Origin: Actinomyces capricornis
GTDB lineage: Bacteria; Actinomycetota; Actinomycetes; Actinomycetales; Actinomycetaceae
DNA length: 64,000 nucleotides
Assembly: GCF_019974135.1 (NCBI RefSeq)
Contig: NZ_AP025017.1
Coordinates: forward strand, 1,488,001-1,552,000
Reading direction: 5' to 3'
In this document: positions 30,517 to 37,974 of the stretch, one piece after another
How positions within the stretch are numbered: position 1 is the first letter of the stretch
Layout: every line of letters starts with the position of its first letter
Made by a program: the position numbers and the translations under genes
Notes under the pieces: model-generated
Databases searched by the model: none
What the model was told of the DNA's origin: nothing
What the model saw: the letters and a program-made list of their open reading frames with translations, nothing else

Positions 30517-31302
30517 TCAGCCGGGCCACAGCGCGGGGAGCGCCACCAGCATGGGATGGTCCCAGGGCTGTGCGGGGCCCACCTCCATGGTGACCACCTC
30601 CTCCTGGCCGGACAGACGGTGCGGCCGGGCGACGAGCGGCTCCCGGGGTGCGAGGTGCTCGACGACGTCAGCGCCTCCAGGTGCCAGCGTGACCAGCAGC
30701 CAGGGTGCGCCCGGCACCACGGGCAGGCACACCTCGACCACGCCGCGGCGCAGGGCCCCGGTGCATGGCGGACCACAGGGGATCGGCATCGGGAAGGTGC
30801 CCACCCACTGGTGGGGCTCCTCGCCGAGCCGTATGCGCAGCGGCGGGGGCACGACGACGCGCACCCGCACTCGCGTCGCGGCCGGCCTCAGCAGGCTCAC
30901 CGGGGGAAGGCTGGTGTCCGCCAGCCAGTCAGCCGAGCGGCGCAGGGACGCGGGTGGCAGCCCCACGTCTCGGACGAAGCGCCGCGAGAAGGTTCCCACC
31001 GAGGTGTAGCCCACCTCGTAGCACGCCTCCGCGACATCCAGGCCCTCGCTGATGAGCAGGCGTTTGGCCTCGTGCAGGCGCCAGGAGGCCAGGTAGCGGA
31101 TCGGCGAGACGCCCACCACTCGGGTGAAGGAACGGGTGAGGTGGGAGGGGCTGTAGGAGAGGTGGTCGGACAGGTCGTGGATGGTGATCGGCTCGCGGTA
31201 GTGATCGCGCAGGAAGCCGGTGGCGTGCAGGGCGAGGGCCTCATGGGGTGCGGGCGCTCGCGGCCTGCGGGAATCCAGGGAGTCCGAGGGTTGCGCACTC
31301 AT
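30517..31302 (-). CDS. AraC-family regulator with N-terminal DNA-binding domain
   Basis: A 261-residue regulator. Unusually for the family, the two helix-turn-helix units come first: ITIHDLSDHLSYSPSHLTRSF and LDVAEACYEVGYTSVGTFSRRF with the conserved G-YTS-GTFSR-F core, about residues 35-110. The C-terminal 140 residues are Pro/Val-rich beta-type sequence that may bind a ligand. It is divergent from the proline racemase gene, which it may control. A family A hairpin occupies the intervening region, and its left flank provides the AAGGGG ribosome-binding site for this gene. Confidence 0.85.
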   Translation of the reverse strand: MSAQPSDSLDSRRPRAPAPHEALALHATGFLRDHYREPITIHDLSDHLSYSPSHLTRSFTRVVGVSPIRYLASWRLHEAKRLLISEGLDVAEACYEVGYTSVGTFSRRFVRDVGLPPASLRRSADWLADTSLPPVSLLRPAATRVRVRVVVPPPLRIRLGEEPHQWVGTFPMPIPCGPPCTGALRRGVVEVCLPVVPGAPWLLVTLAPGGADVVEHLAPREPLVARPHRLSGQEEVVTMEVGPAQPWDHPMLVALPALWPG

Positions 31303-31315
31303 GCCGCCCCTTCTT

Positions 31316-31383
31316 TTCGACAATTTGCATGAGATCGTACTTCTCCAGGCCTGGAAAAGGCCGATCTCATGCAAATTGTCGAA
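31316..31383 (+). repeat. Family A palindromic element, copy 2
   Basis: The 22-bp perfect arms (31316-31337 and 31362-31383) and the 24-nt loop differ from copy 1 by one base. It lies in a divergent promoter region between the AraC-type gene and the racemase gene, so it terminates neither. Confidence 0.92.
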
Positions 31384-31489
31384 GGTTGGGGGCCTGGGGT
31401 CCCAGGCTGCGGGGGGCGGGGCGCACTACCGTCGGGCCAGGCGCACCGGGGCGCCAAGCCGCAGACGATGGCAAGCGACAGGGGAGGCC

Positions 31490-32575
31490 GTGGGCGCACA
31501 GGCATGCGTGGAGGATCATGACTGGAGGGGCCGGCGCGGCGGCCACGGCCCCGACCGGGACGGCCTGCCGGCGCTGAGCACCATCGAGACCCATACGGCC
31601 GGCGAGCCCACGCGCGTCGTCGTCGGCGGCATGCCCGAGGTCCGCGGGCGGGACATGGCCGCCAAGCGGGAGGACCTGCGCCAGCGCCTGGACCACCTGC
31701 GCTGCGCCCTCATCCACGAGCCCCGGGGCCATGCCGACATGTTCGGCGCGGTGGTCCTGCCATCCGCCGATGAGCGGGCCGATGTCGGCGTCGTCTTCAT
31801 GGACGGCGGCGGCTACCTCAACATGTGCGGCCACGGCACCATCGGCACCGTCACCGCGGTCCTCCAGTCGGGCATGGTGCCCTCCCGCGAGGGCCCGACC
31901 CCCGTGGTCCTCGATACCCCGGCCGGTCTCGTGCGTACCGAGGCGCTGGTGGAGGACGGCGCGGTCACGCAGGTCTCCTTCGTCAACGTCCCCGCGTTCG
32001 TCTACCGGCGCGAGGTGCGCCTCGAGCTCCAGCCCGGGCGGGGCGAGGCGGTCGTGTGCGACATCGCCTTCGGCGGCAGCTTCTTCGCCATTGTGAGCGC
32101 CGCGCAGCTGGGGGTGCGGGTGAGCGCCGAGGACCTGCCCGCCCTGACCGGGGCGGCGCTGCGCCTGCGCGACCGCATCAACGAGGAGGTCCAGGTGCGC
32201 CACCCCGACCTGCCGCATATCACCAGCATCGACCTGGTCGAGGTCTACGAGCCGTCCACCACCGCGCAGGTGGACTGGCGCAACGTCGTCGTCTTCGGCA
32301 GCGGGCAGGTGGACCGCTCGCCCTGCGGCACGGGCACCTGCGCCCGCATGGCGCTCCTCCACGCCCAGGGCCGCCTGGCGGTGGGGGAGGAGCTGGTCCA
32401 GGAGAGCCTCATCGGCACCCGCCTGCGCGGGGAGGTTCTCGGGACGACGACGGTGGGCCAGTACCCGGCGATCATCCCGCGCGTCACCGGATCGGCCTAT
32501 GTCACCGGCTACAGCCAACTGCTCCTGGACCCCCGCGACCCCGTGCGCCACGGCTTCGTGCTGGGCGGGGACTGA
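31490..32575 (+). CDS. Proline racemase/4-hydroxyproline epimerase family protein
   Basis: A 361-residue cytosolic isomerase. The N-terminal STIETHTAGEPTRVVVGG is typical. The two catalytic Cys are present in MCGHGTIG and DRSPCGTGTCAR, so it should be a racemase/epimerase rather than the Thr-containing trans-3-hydroxyproline dehydratase form. The first 25 residues before the conserved block are unusually polar. GTG 31490 (GGGGAGG 2 nt ahead) is the best start in frame, with GTG 31508 as alternative. Proline or 4-hydroxyproline is the likely substrate. It is divergent from an AraC-type regulator and followed by a family A hairpin. Confidence 0.88.
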   Translation: MGAQACVEDHDWRGRRGGHGPDRDGLPALSTIETHTAGEPTRVVVGGMPEVRGRDMAAKREDLRQRLDHLRCALIHEPRGHADMFGAVVLPSADERADVGVVFMDGGGYLNMCGHGTIGTVTAVLQSGMVPSREGPTPVVLDTPAGLVRTEALVEDGAVTQVSFVNVPAFVYRREVRLELQPGRGEAVVCDIAFGGSFFAIVSAAQLGVRVSAEDLPALTGAALRLRDRINEEVQVRHPDLPHITSIDLVEVYEPSTTAQVDWRNVVVFGSGQVDRSPCGTGTCARMALLHAQGRLAVGEELVQESLIGTRLRGEVLGTTTVGQYPAIIPRVTGSAYVTGYSQLLLDPRDPVRHGFVLGGD

Positions 32576-32592
32576 GCCCCGCTGCCCTTCTC

Positions 32593-32660
32593 TTCGACAA
32601 TTTGCATGAGATCGTACTTCTCCAGGCCCGGAAAACGCCGATCTCATGCAAATTGTCGAA
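32593..32660 (+). repeat. Family A palindromic element, copy 3
   Basis: The perfect 22-bp arms lie at 32593-32614 and 32639-32660. The loop has ACGC in place of AGGC, and it shares this and the left flank CGCTGCCCTTCTC with copy 4. It sits between the convergent racemase and response-regulator genes. Confidence 0.92.
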
Positions 32661-32717
32661 AGTGGGGGCGATGGATTGGCTGCGCGCCCCTCACGAGCCG
32701 TCAACAGCATCCTGGGG

Positions 32718-33614
32718 TCAGGCGGTGGCGTGCAGCCAGGCCAGGACGGCCCGCACCCGGCGGTTCTCCTCACCGGGCTGCAGGTCGAGCGCACGGAAGA
32801 TGCTGGCGACATGTTTGGCCACCGCCCCATCGGAGAGCACCAGCCGCTCCCTGATCTGCGTGTTGGACAGCCCCTGGGCCATCAGCTCGAGAACCTCTTG
32901 CTCCCGCGGGGTCAGCCGGTTGAGCCCCGTACCGCCGCGATCCGTGCCGCCGGGCCCCGACGCCGTGGCCCGTCCAGGGGCGACGGGCGCCAGGCAGGAG
33001 CCCTCATCCGCCCGGGGACCGCGGGCTCCGCGAAGGCCCGGGGCCTCACCGATCCGGCCGGCGGCCAGCCCGTCCCCCCGCGCGCCCGCCGCCTCGGCCA
33101 CTGGAGGGCCGGCCATGCCCGCCCCATCCCGCTGGCCCGCGGCACGCGCCGCCCTCATGAGGTGGGAGACCACCTCCGGATCGATCACCACCCCACCGCC
33201 CACGACGACATCGAGGGAGTGCACGAAGTCGGCGACCCGCCCCACCCGCTCCTTGAGCAGGTAGCCGACCGCCCCGCCGCCATGCCCCCCGCCCGGGGCA
33301 TCCCCCGCGCCCTCCAGCAGGTCCTGCACGTACTGCCCGGTCACATAGGCGCTGAGCACCACCACGGGCAGGCCCGGGTACCTGCGCCGCAGGTCGACAG
33401 CGGCGCGCAGCCCGTCGTCGGTGCCCGTGGGCGGCATGCGCACGTCGGTGACGACGACGTCGGGCAGCCGCCCCGATCCCGCCAGGCGCGCGACCTCGCG
33501 GCGCAGGGCATCAGCGTCGGCAGCCTGCGCCACCACCTCGTGCCCAGCCGCGGTCAGCAGGCCGGCCAGACCCTCGCGCAGGAGCGTGGCGTCGTCGGCC
33601 AGCAGGATCCTCAT
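32718..33614 (-). CDS. NarL/LuxR-type response regulator with a long internal linker
   Basis: A 298-residue regulator. The receiver domain (about residues 1-135) has the acidic pair in ILLADDATLL, the phosphorylation Asp in DVVVTDVRMPPTG and the Lys in GYLLKERVG. The LuxR-type helix-turn-helix is at the C-terminus (LTPREQEVLELMAQGLSNTQIRERLVLSDGAVAKHV). Between them lie about 80 residues of Gly/Ala/Arg-rich low-complexity sequence, far longer than the usual 15-30. The ATG at 33614 begins MRILLADD; an upstream start at 33659 adds 15 unconserved residues. It follows its kinase by 61 bp, and both are leftward. Confidence 0.92.
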   Translation of the reverse strand: MRILLADDATLLREGLAGLLTAAGHEVVAQAADADALRREVARLAGSGRLPDVVVTDVRMPPTGTDDGLRAAVDLRRRYPGLPVVVLSAYVTGQYVQDLLEGAGDAPGGGHGGGAVGYLLKERVGRVADFVHSLDVVVGGGVVIDPEVVSHLMRAARAAGQRDGAGMAGPPVAEAAGARGDGLAAGRIGEAPGLRGARGPRADEGSCLAPVAPGRATASGPGGTDRGGTGLNRLTPREQEVLELMAQGLSNTQIRERLVLSDGAVAKHVASIFRALDLQPGEENRRVRAVLAWLHATA

Positions 33615-33675
33615 GGGCTCATCCTGCCGCAGGCCGGCCGCAGCGGTCCCGAGCCCCATCCCGAGCCCCCGCCGG

Positions 33676-34998
33676 TCACGGGGCCACCGGAGGGCCGGCC
33701 AGTGCCGGGGGCACGGCGGAGTGCGCGCCCCAGGGTGGCACCAGGGGAGTCGTCATCGACAGCCGCGTCCCGCCCCCGGGCGGCGAGTGCACCTCCAGCC
33801 TCCCGCCGATGGACTCCACCCGCTGCTCCATGCCGCGCAGGCCCGTGGCCCGCTCCCGCCGCGGGTCGGCCCCGCCAACGCCGTCATCGCTGACCGTCGC
33901 GTTCAGGCTCGCGCCCGAGCAGCGCACGGTGACGGTGGCGTGGCCGGCCCGGGCGTGCTTGGCCGCGTTGGTCAGGGCCTCGGCGACCGCGAAGTAGACC
34001 ACGGTCGCCACGGGCGGGGAGATCGCGGCGAGGTCGCCGTCGTCGCCCGTGATGACGACGGCGGTCGGCAGGGGCGCTCGGCCCGCCAGATCCCGGAGGG
34101 CCGGCACCAGGCCCCGCTCGGACAGGACCTCGGGGCGGATGCCGTGCACCGTCTCGCGCAGACTGCCCAGGGCCGCCTCCGCGCGGTCCTGGGCGGCATC
34201 GACGCCGGACAGCAGGCTCGCGCGGGCGGCCTGCGAGATCTCCTCGTCGGGCAGGGACTCGGCGCTCAGGCGCAGTGCCCCCAGGCTCATCGTCAGGGCC
34301 ACGAGGTCCTGCTGGGCGCCGTCGTGAAGATCCCGCTCGATGCGGGCGCGCTCGACCTCGAAAGCGTCCATGAGGGTGGCGCGGCTGGCCGTGAGCTGGC
34401 CGACCTCCGCTCTCAACCGCCGGACTCGCGGCTCCTCGCGATCGCCGGACAGGGCCGTGATGAGCCGGAGCCGCACCACGCCCACCCCCAGCAGAAGGGC
34501 GGCGGTCAGGGCCAGGACGGCCACGCCGAGCAGGATGAGCCACCAGGCCGTGGTCGGGTCCGTCACGACCAGCGCGGGCCCGTTGAGCCGGACCGTCACC
34601 GGCTGGGCCCGCGAGGCGGACAGGGGCACCGTGATCATGGCGACGGCGATGGTCAGCCCGTTGGAGGTGATGTACGCCGAGGCCAGGCCCAGCAGGAAGG
34701 CCCCCAGGCACAGGGGAAGGTCCTGGCGCCAGAAGGCCGCCTCGGCCACGCGGGACAGGAGCCAGGGGCTCAGGCGCTCACCGCTTGGGCGGCCCGAGGC
34801 CGCGTGGGCGCCCAGGCGGCGCGCGATGGCCCGCTGCACTGCCGCGCCGATGGGGACGGTCAGGTGGAAGAAGAGGATGGCCAGGATGCCCAGCAGCGCC
34901 AGAGGAGCCCATGCCAGTGCGTGCAGGAGCTCCCACGCCACGATACGGGCCAGGTGCCCGGGGCTGCGGCGCCCGGGGCTGCGGCGCCCGGGGCTCAT
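33676..34998 (-). CDS. NarL-type sensor histidine kinase (HisKA_3)
   Basis: A 440-residue membrane kinase. The N-terminus holds two SPGRR units encoded by a short tandem repeat, and then several membrane helices up to about residue 190. The dimerisation/phosphoacceptor box is ERARIERDLHDGAQQDLVAL with the conserved His. The ATPase domain has AEALTNAAKHA (N box), SDDGVGG (G1) and GLRGMEQRVESIGG. The partner is the response regulator next door. The divergent ABC exporter suggests the pair senses an agent at the membrane and controls that exporter. The start is uncertain because no clear Shine-Dalgarno is present. Confidence 0.9.
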   Translation of the reverse strand: MSPGRRSPGRRSPGHLARIVAWELLHALAWAPLALLGILAILFFHLTVPIGAAVQRAIARRLGAHAASGRPSGERLSPWLLSRVAEAAFWRQDLPLCLGAFLLGLASAYITSNGLTIAVAMITVPLSASRAQPVTVRLNGPALVVTDPTTAWWLILLGVAVLALTAALLLGVGVVRLRLITALSGDREEPRVRRLRAEVGQLTASRATLMDAFEVERARIERDLHDGAQQDLVALTMSLGALRLSAESLPDEEISQAARASLLSGVDAAQDRAEAALGSLRETVHGIRPEVLSERGLVPALRDLAGRAPLPTAVVITGDDGDLAAISPPVATVVYFAVAEALTNAAKHARAGHATVTVRCSGASLNATVSDDGVGGADPRRERATGLRGMEQRVESIGGRLEVHSPPGGGTRLSMTTPLVPPWGAHSAVPPALAGPPVAP

Positions 34999-35430
34999 GC
35001 GCTCGGGGGCCGCGGCTTCATCGCCCGGGGCGCCACCCGGGGCACTCCCTGGGGCGGCACCCGGGGTGGCACCGTTGTCAGCGCCCCGTTGGTGGCGCTC
35101 GGGGGCGCGAGTGGCCGGGCTGTGGGTGGGGCAGCGCGCGGTGCGGAGGGCATGACAGGGACGCTAACGCTCCCCGGGGGCCGGGCGCACGGGTGCTGGC
35201 ACCCGGATCCGGGCGCTCGCGGTGGGCCGGGAGGGGGTGGCAGGTGGGACGGTGCGGGTCGGGGCCGGCTGCGGAGGATCGAGGGCGGGGGAGTGAGCGC
35301 GGGGCATGGAGGCGGGTGGAGCCAGCACCACCCACCGCGGTTGAGCAGGAGGAGGGGGTGCCCCGGGGTGGAGCCGGCAACGGCAGCACGCACCAGTGAC
35401 CCGCGGCCGGGCATCGGGTGCCATCGGCGC
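34999..35430. other. 432-bp intergenic region between histidine kinase and ABC exporter
   Basis: This divergent region is very G+C-rich and holds no gene I can support. It must contain the promoters for both flanking operons and is the natural place for a response-regulator site, but I see no clear -35/-10 pair or convincing palindrome. Confidence 0.5.
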
Positions 35431-36414
35431 ATGAGCATATTCCGTCCACGGACCGATCCCGCCGGCCGGCTCGGCGCCGAATCTCCCGGCGCGGTGCGGC
35501 CAGCCGCGCCGGCGATCCCGGCCATCGAGGTCCAGGGGCTCCGGCGCGTCTTCCGCCTCCAGGGGCGGGGGGCCGCGGCCGTGACCGCCCTCGACGACGT
35601 CGGCCTCACCCTGCCCGCTGGCAGCTTCACCGCCCTGGTGGGCGCCTCGGGCTGCGGCAAGTCCACCCTCCTGCAGTGCATCGCCGGGCTCGACGCCCCC
35701 ACCGCCGGCACGGTCAGTCTCCTGGGCACCCGGACCAGCGAGCTGTCCTCCCGCGCCGCCGCCCGATTCCGGGCGCGGCACGTGGGGTTCATCTTCCAGG
35801 ACGACAACCTGGTCACCTCCCTGTCTGCCCGCGACAATGTGGCCCTGCCCGGGCGCCTGCGCCGTCGTCCCCTCAGCCGCAGGGGCGTCGATGAGGCGCT
35901 GGAGCGCGTCGGCCTGTCCGCCCAGGCGCGCCACCTGCCCCACCAGATGAGCGGGGGCGAGCGCCAGCGGGTCGCCATCGCGCGGGTGCTGGCCTCCTGC
36001 CCCGATCTCGTCTTCGCCGATGAGCCCACGGCGGCTCTCGACGTCGGCGCAGCAGCGACCGTCCTGGACTGGCTCGCAGCGCTCGCCGGGCAGGGCGCGG
36101 GGGGCACTGGGGGATCTGGGGGCGCCGGGGGCGCGCCTGGCGGGCGTGACGCCGCCCGGGCCACCGTCCTCATGGTGACCCATGACGCCGCCGCAGCGGC
36201 GCGGGCCCAGCGCGTCCTGGTCATGGATGCGGGCTGCCTCGTCGCCAGCCTGCCCGGCGGGGATCCCGCCGCCGTCTCCGCCGCCGTCCTGTCTGCCCGC
36301 GAGGACGGGCGCCGGGACGGGCGCCAGGACGGCGCCCGCGCCATTGGGGCCGCCCGCAGCCTCAGCGGCTACGCGGACCCCCAGTGCCATCGCGGTGCGG
36401 GAGGGCCACGATGA
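35431..36414 (+). CDS. ABC transporter ATPase of the MacB/LolD/FtsE type
   Basis: A 327-residue ATPase. Walker A is GASGCGKST, the Q-loop is FIFQDDNLV, the signature is MSGGERQRVAIARVL and Walker B is LVFADEPTAALD, with the H-loop in LMVTHDA. A Gly-rich insertion of about 30 residues precedes the last strand, and the C-terminus carries repeated DGR(R/Q)DG units, so it is about 80 residues longer than usual. It pairs with the FtsX-like permease whose ATG overlaps its stop (ATGA). Systems of this kind export lipids, peptides or antibiotics. The divergent two-component pair is a likely regulator. Confidence 0.9.
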   Translation: MSIFRPRTDPAGRLGAESPGAVRPAAPAIPAIEVQGLRRVFRLQGRGAAAVTALDDVGLTLPAGSFTALVGASGCGKSTLLQCIAGLDAPTAGTVSLLGTRTSELSSRAAARFRARHVGFIFQDDNLVTSLSARDNVALPGRLRRRPLSRRGVDEALERVGLSAQARHLPHQMSGGERQRVAIARVLASCPDLVFADEPTAALDVGAAATVLDWLAALAGQGAGGTGGSGGAGGAPGGRDAARATVLMVTHDAAAAARAQRVLVMDAGCLVASLPGGDPAAVSAAVLSAREDGRRDGRQDGARAIGAARSLSGYADPQCHRGAGGPR

Positions 36415-37766
36415 TCCGCCTCCTGCTGGCCGACCTGCGCCATCACGGCGGATCCTGGGCGTGGACCCTGGCGATCGCGGTGGTCGCCGCCTCCTGCATC
36501 GCGGGGCAGTTCCGGGTGGTCCACGGTGCGCTGGCGCTCGCACGCTCCACCGGGGACGCCGACATCATCGAATCGGCGAACGTCATCTCCGGCCTGCTCA
36601 TCACGGGCGTGGTCCTCTCGGCCACGGCCGTCCTGTCCTCCACCAGCGGCCTGGCGGTCTCCCAGCGCGAGCGTGAGCACGGGCTGTGGAAGGCCCTGGG
36701 CATGAGCCCCTCCACGGTGCGCGGCCTCATCCTGGGCCAGCTCCTCGCCCTGGGCCTCCTGGCCTCCCTGGTCTCGGTGCCGCTGAGCATCCCCCTGGGG
36801 AGGCTCCTGCTCGATCAGCTCGTCTCCGACGGGGTCTTCCCGCCCACCTCGTCCCTGCGCTGGGAGGCCGCCGACCTGATCTGGACGGCCCTCATCAGCG
36901 CGGGGACCCTCGTGCTGGGCGGCCGGTCGGCGGCCAGGCGGGCCGCCTGCGCCCCCGAGGCCGTCCTGCTGCGCGGTACCGGCGGAGGCGGCGCTCCTGG
37001 TCGCGATACCGGTCGGATCGTCCTGCGCATCCTTGGGGTGGTCATCGCAGCCGCAGGGTGGGTGGCCGGCCTGGTCGTCATCACGGTGAGCGACGACGGC
37101 GAGGCCGGGATACAGGCGGTCTTCAACGGCTCCCTGAGCGCCCTGGTGCTCCTGTGCCTCCTGTGCGCGTGGATCACCCCGCTCCTGGAGCGCATGGTCG
37201 CAGCCCTCGTCCCCGGCAGGGGAGTGGCCTGGCATGTGGCGGGGCGCACCTGTGCCCTGGAGTCCCGGCGATCCTCTGCTACGGTCCTGCCCTTCGTGGT
37301 GGCGATCGGCCTGGTGGCCATCGTGCTCGGTGTCGCCGCCGGGCTGCCCGGTGCGAGTAGCAGCGCCTTCTTCTCGCTGTTCGGGCTTCCCTTCCTCGTG
37401 GCCTGGACGGGAGGCGTGGCGGTGATCGCCATGAGCGCGGGCCAGCGGCAGCGCGACGCCGCCCTGCTGCGCGCCGCTGGGGCTGAGGAGCGCGATGTCC
37501 TGCTCATGGAGGTTCTCGAGGGCGTCATCCACGCTGTGGCGGCGTGCCTGATCGGGCTGCTTGTCGCCCTGGCCGCGGCGGTGCTCATGGCTCGGCTCCT
37601 GAACCGGTCGGTCGTTGAGATGCTGATGGGCTTCGCCAACGGGCCCACGGCGATCGTCTGCGGCGCGACCCTGCTGACCACCTGCCTGGCCGTCGTCGCC
37701 TCCTCGCGAGTCAGCGCGCTCGTCGGCCGGCAGAGCCCGGCCCAGGTGCTGCGCGCCCGGGAATGA
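36411..37766 (+). CDS. FtsX/MacB-like ABC permease
   Basis: A 451-residue membrane protein, with one N-terminal helix (SWAWTLAIAVVAASCIAG), then FtsX-type modules of three helices each (about residues 55-165 and 290-445). The first has the family phrase QREREHGLWKALGMSPSTVRGLILGQL and the second QRQRDAALLRAAGAEERDVLLMEVLEG, both coupling-helix regions that contact the ATPase. It forms an exporter with the preceding ATPase. The extracytoplasmic loops are short, unlike true MacB, so a lipid or small peptide substrate is more likely than a protein. GGAGGG precedes the ATG. A family A hairpin follows the stop. Confidence 0.88.
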   Translation: MIRLLLADLRHHGGSWAWTLAIAVVAASCIAGQFRVVHGALALARSTGDADIIESANVISGLLITGVVLSATAVLSSTSGLAVSQREREHGLWKALGMSPSTVRGLILGQLLALGLLASLVSVPLSIPLGRLLLDQLVSDGVFPPTSSLRWEAADLIWTALISAGTLVLGGRSAARRAACAPEAVLLRGTGGGGAPGRDTGRIVLRILGVVIAAAGWVAGLVVITVSDDGEAGIQAVFNGSLSALVLLCLLCAWITPLLERMVAALVPGRGVAWHVAGRTCALESRRSSATVLPFVVAIGLVAIVLGVAAGLPGASSSAFFSLFGLPFLVAWTGGVAVIAMSAGQRQRDAALLRAAGAEERDVLLMEVLEGVIHAVAACLIGLLVALAAAVLMARLLNRSVVEMLMGFANGPTAIVCGATLLTTCLAVVASSRVSALVGRQSPAQVLRARE

Positions 37767-37795
37767 CCGGCCCGCCCCGCCCCGCTGCCCTTCTC

Positions 37796-37863
37796 TTCGA
37801 CAATTTGCATGAGATCGTACTTCTCCAGGCCCGGAAAACGCCGATCTCATGCAAATTGTCGAA
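37796..37863 (+). repeat. Family A palindromic element, copy 4
   Basis: The perfect arms at 37796-37817 and 37842-37863 enclose the same loop as copy 3. The upstream 20 bp also match copy 3, which points to recent copying. It lies downstream of the ABC permease and about 110 bp upstream of the next rightward gene. Confidence 0.92.
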
Positions 37864-37974
37864 AATTGGGGTCATGGATTGTGCTGCTGGCGTTCAGGCA
37901 ACGTCATGGCTGCGCCCATAAGGTGAACCGTCAACAACATCACGGCTGCCTCGGCGCCCGACGGAAGGAGCCCC

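Noticed and set aside
31490..32575. Racemase as trans-3-hydroxyproline dehydratase
   Set aside because: That enzyme has Thr in place of the second Cys, whereas here both catalytic Cys are present.
34961..34998. Short G+C tandem repeat at the kinase start as a mobile or regulatory element
   Set aside because: It only encodes two SPGRR units at the N-terminus and has two to three copies; simple slippage explains it.
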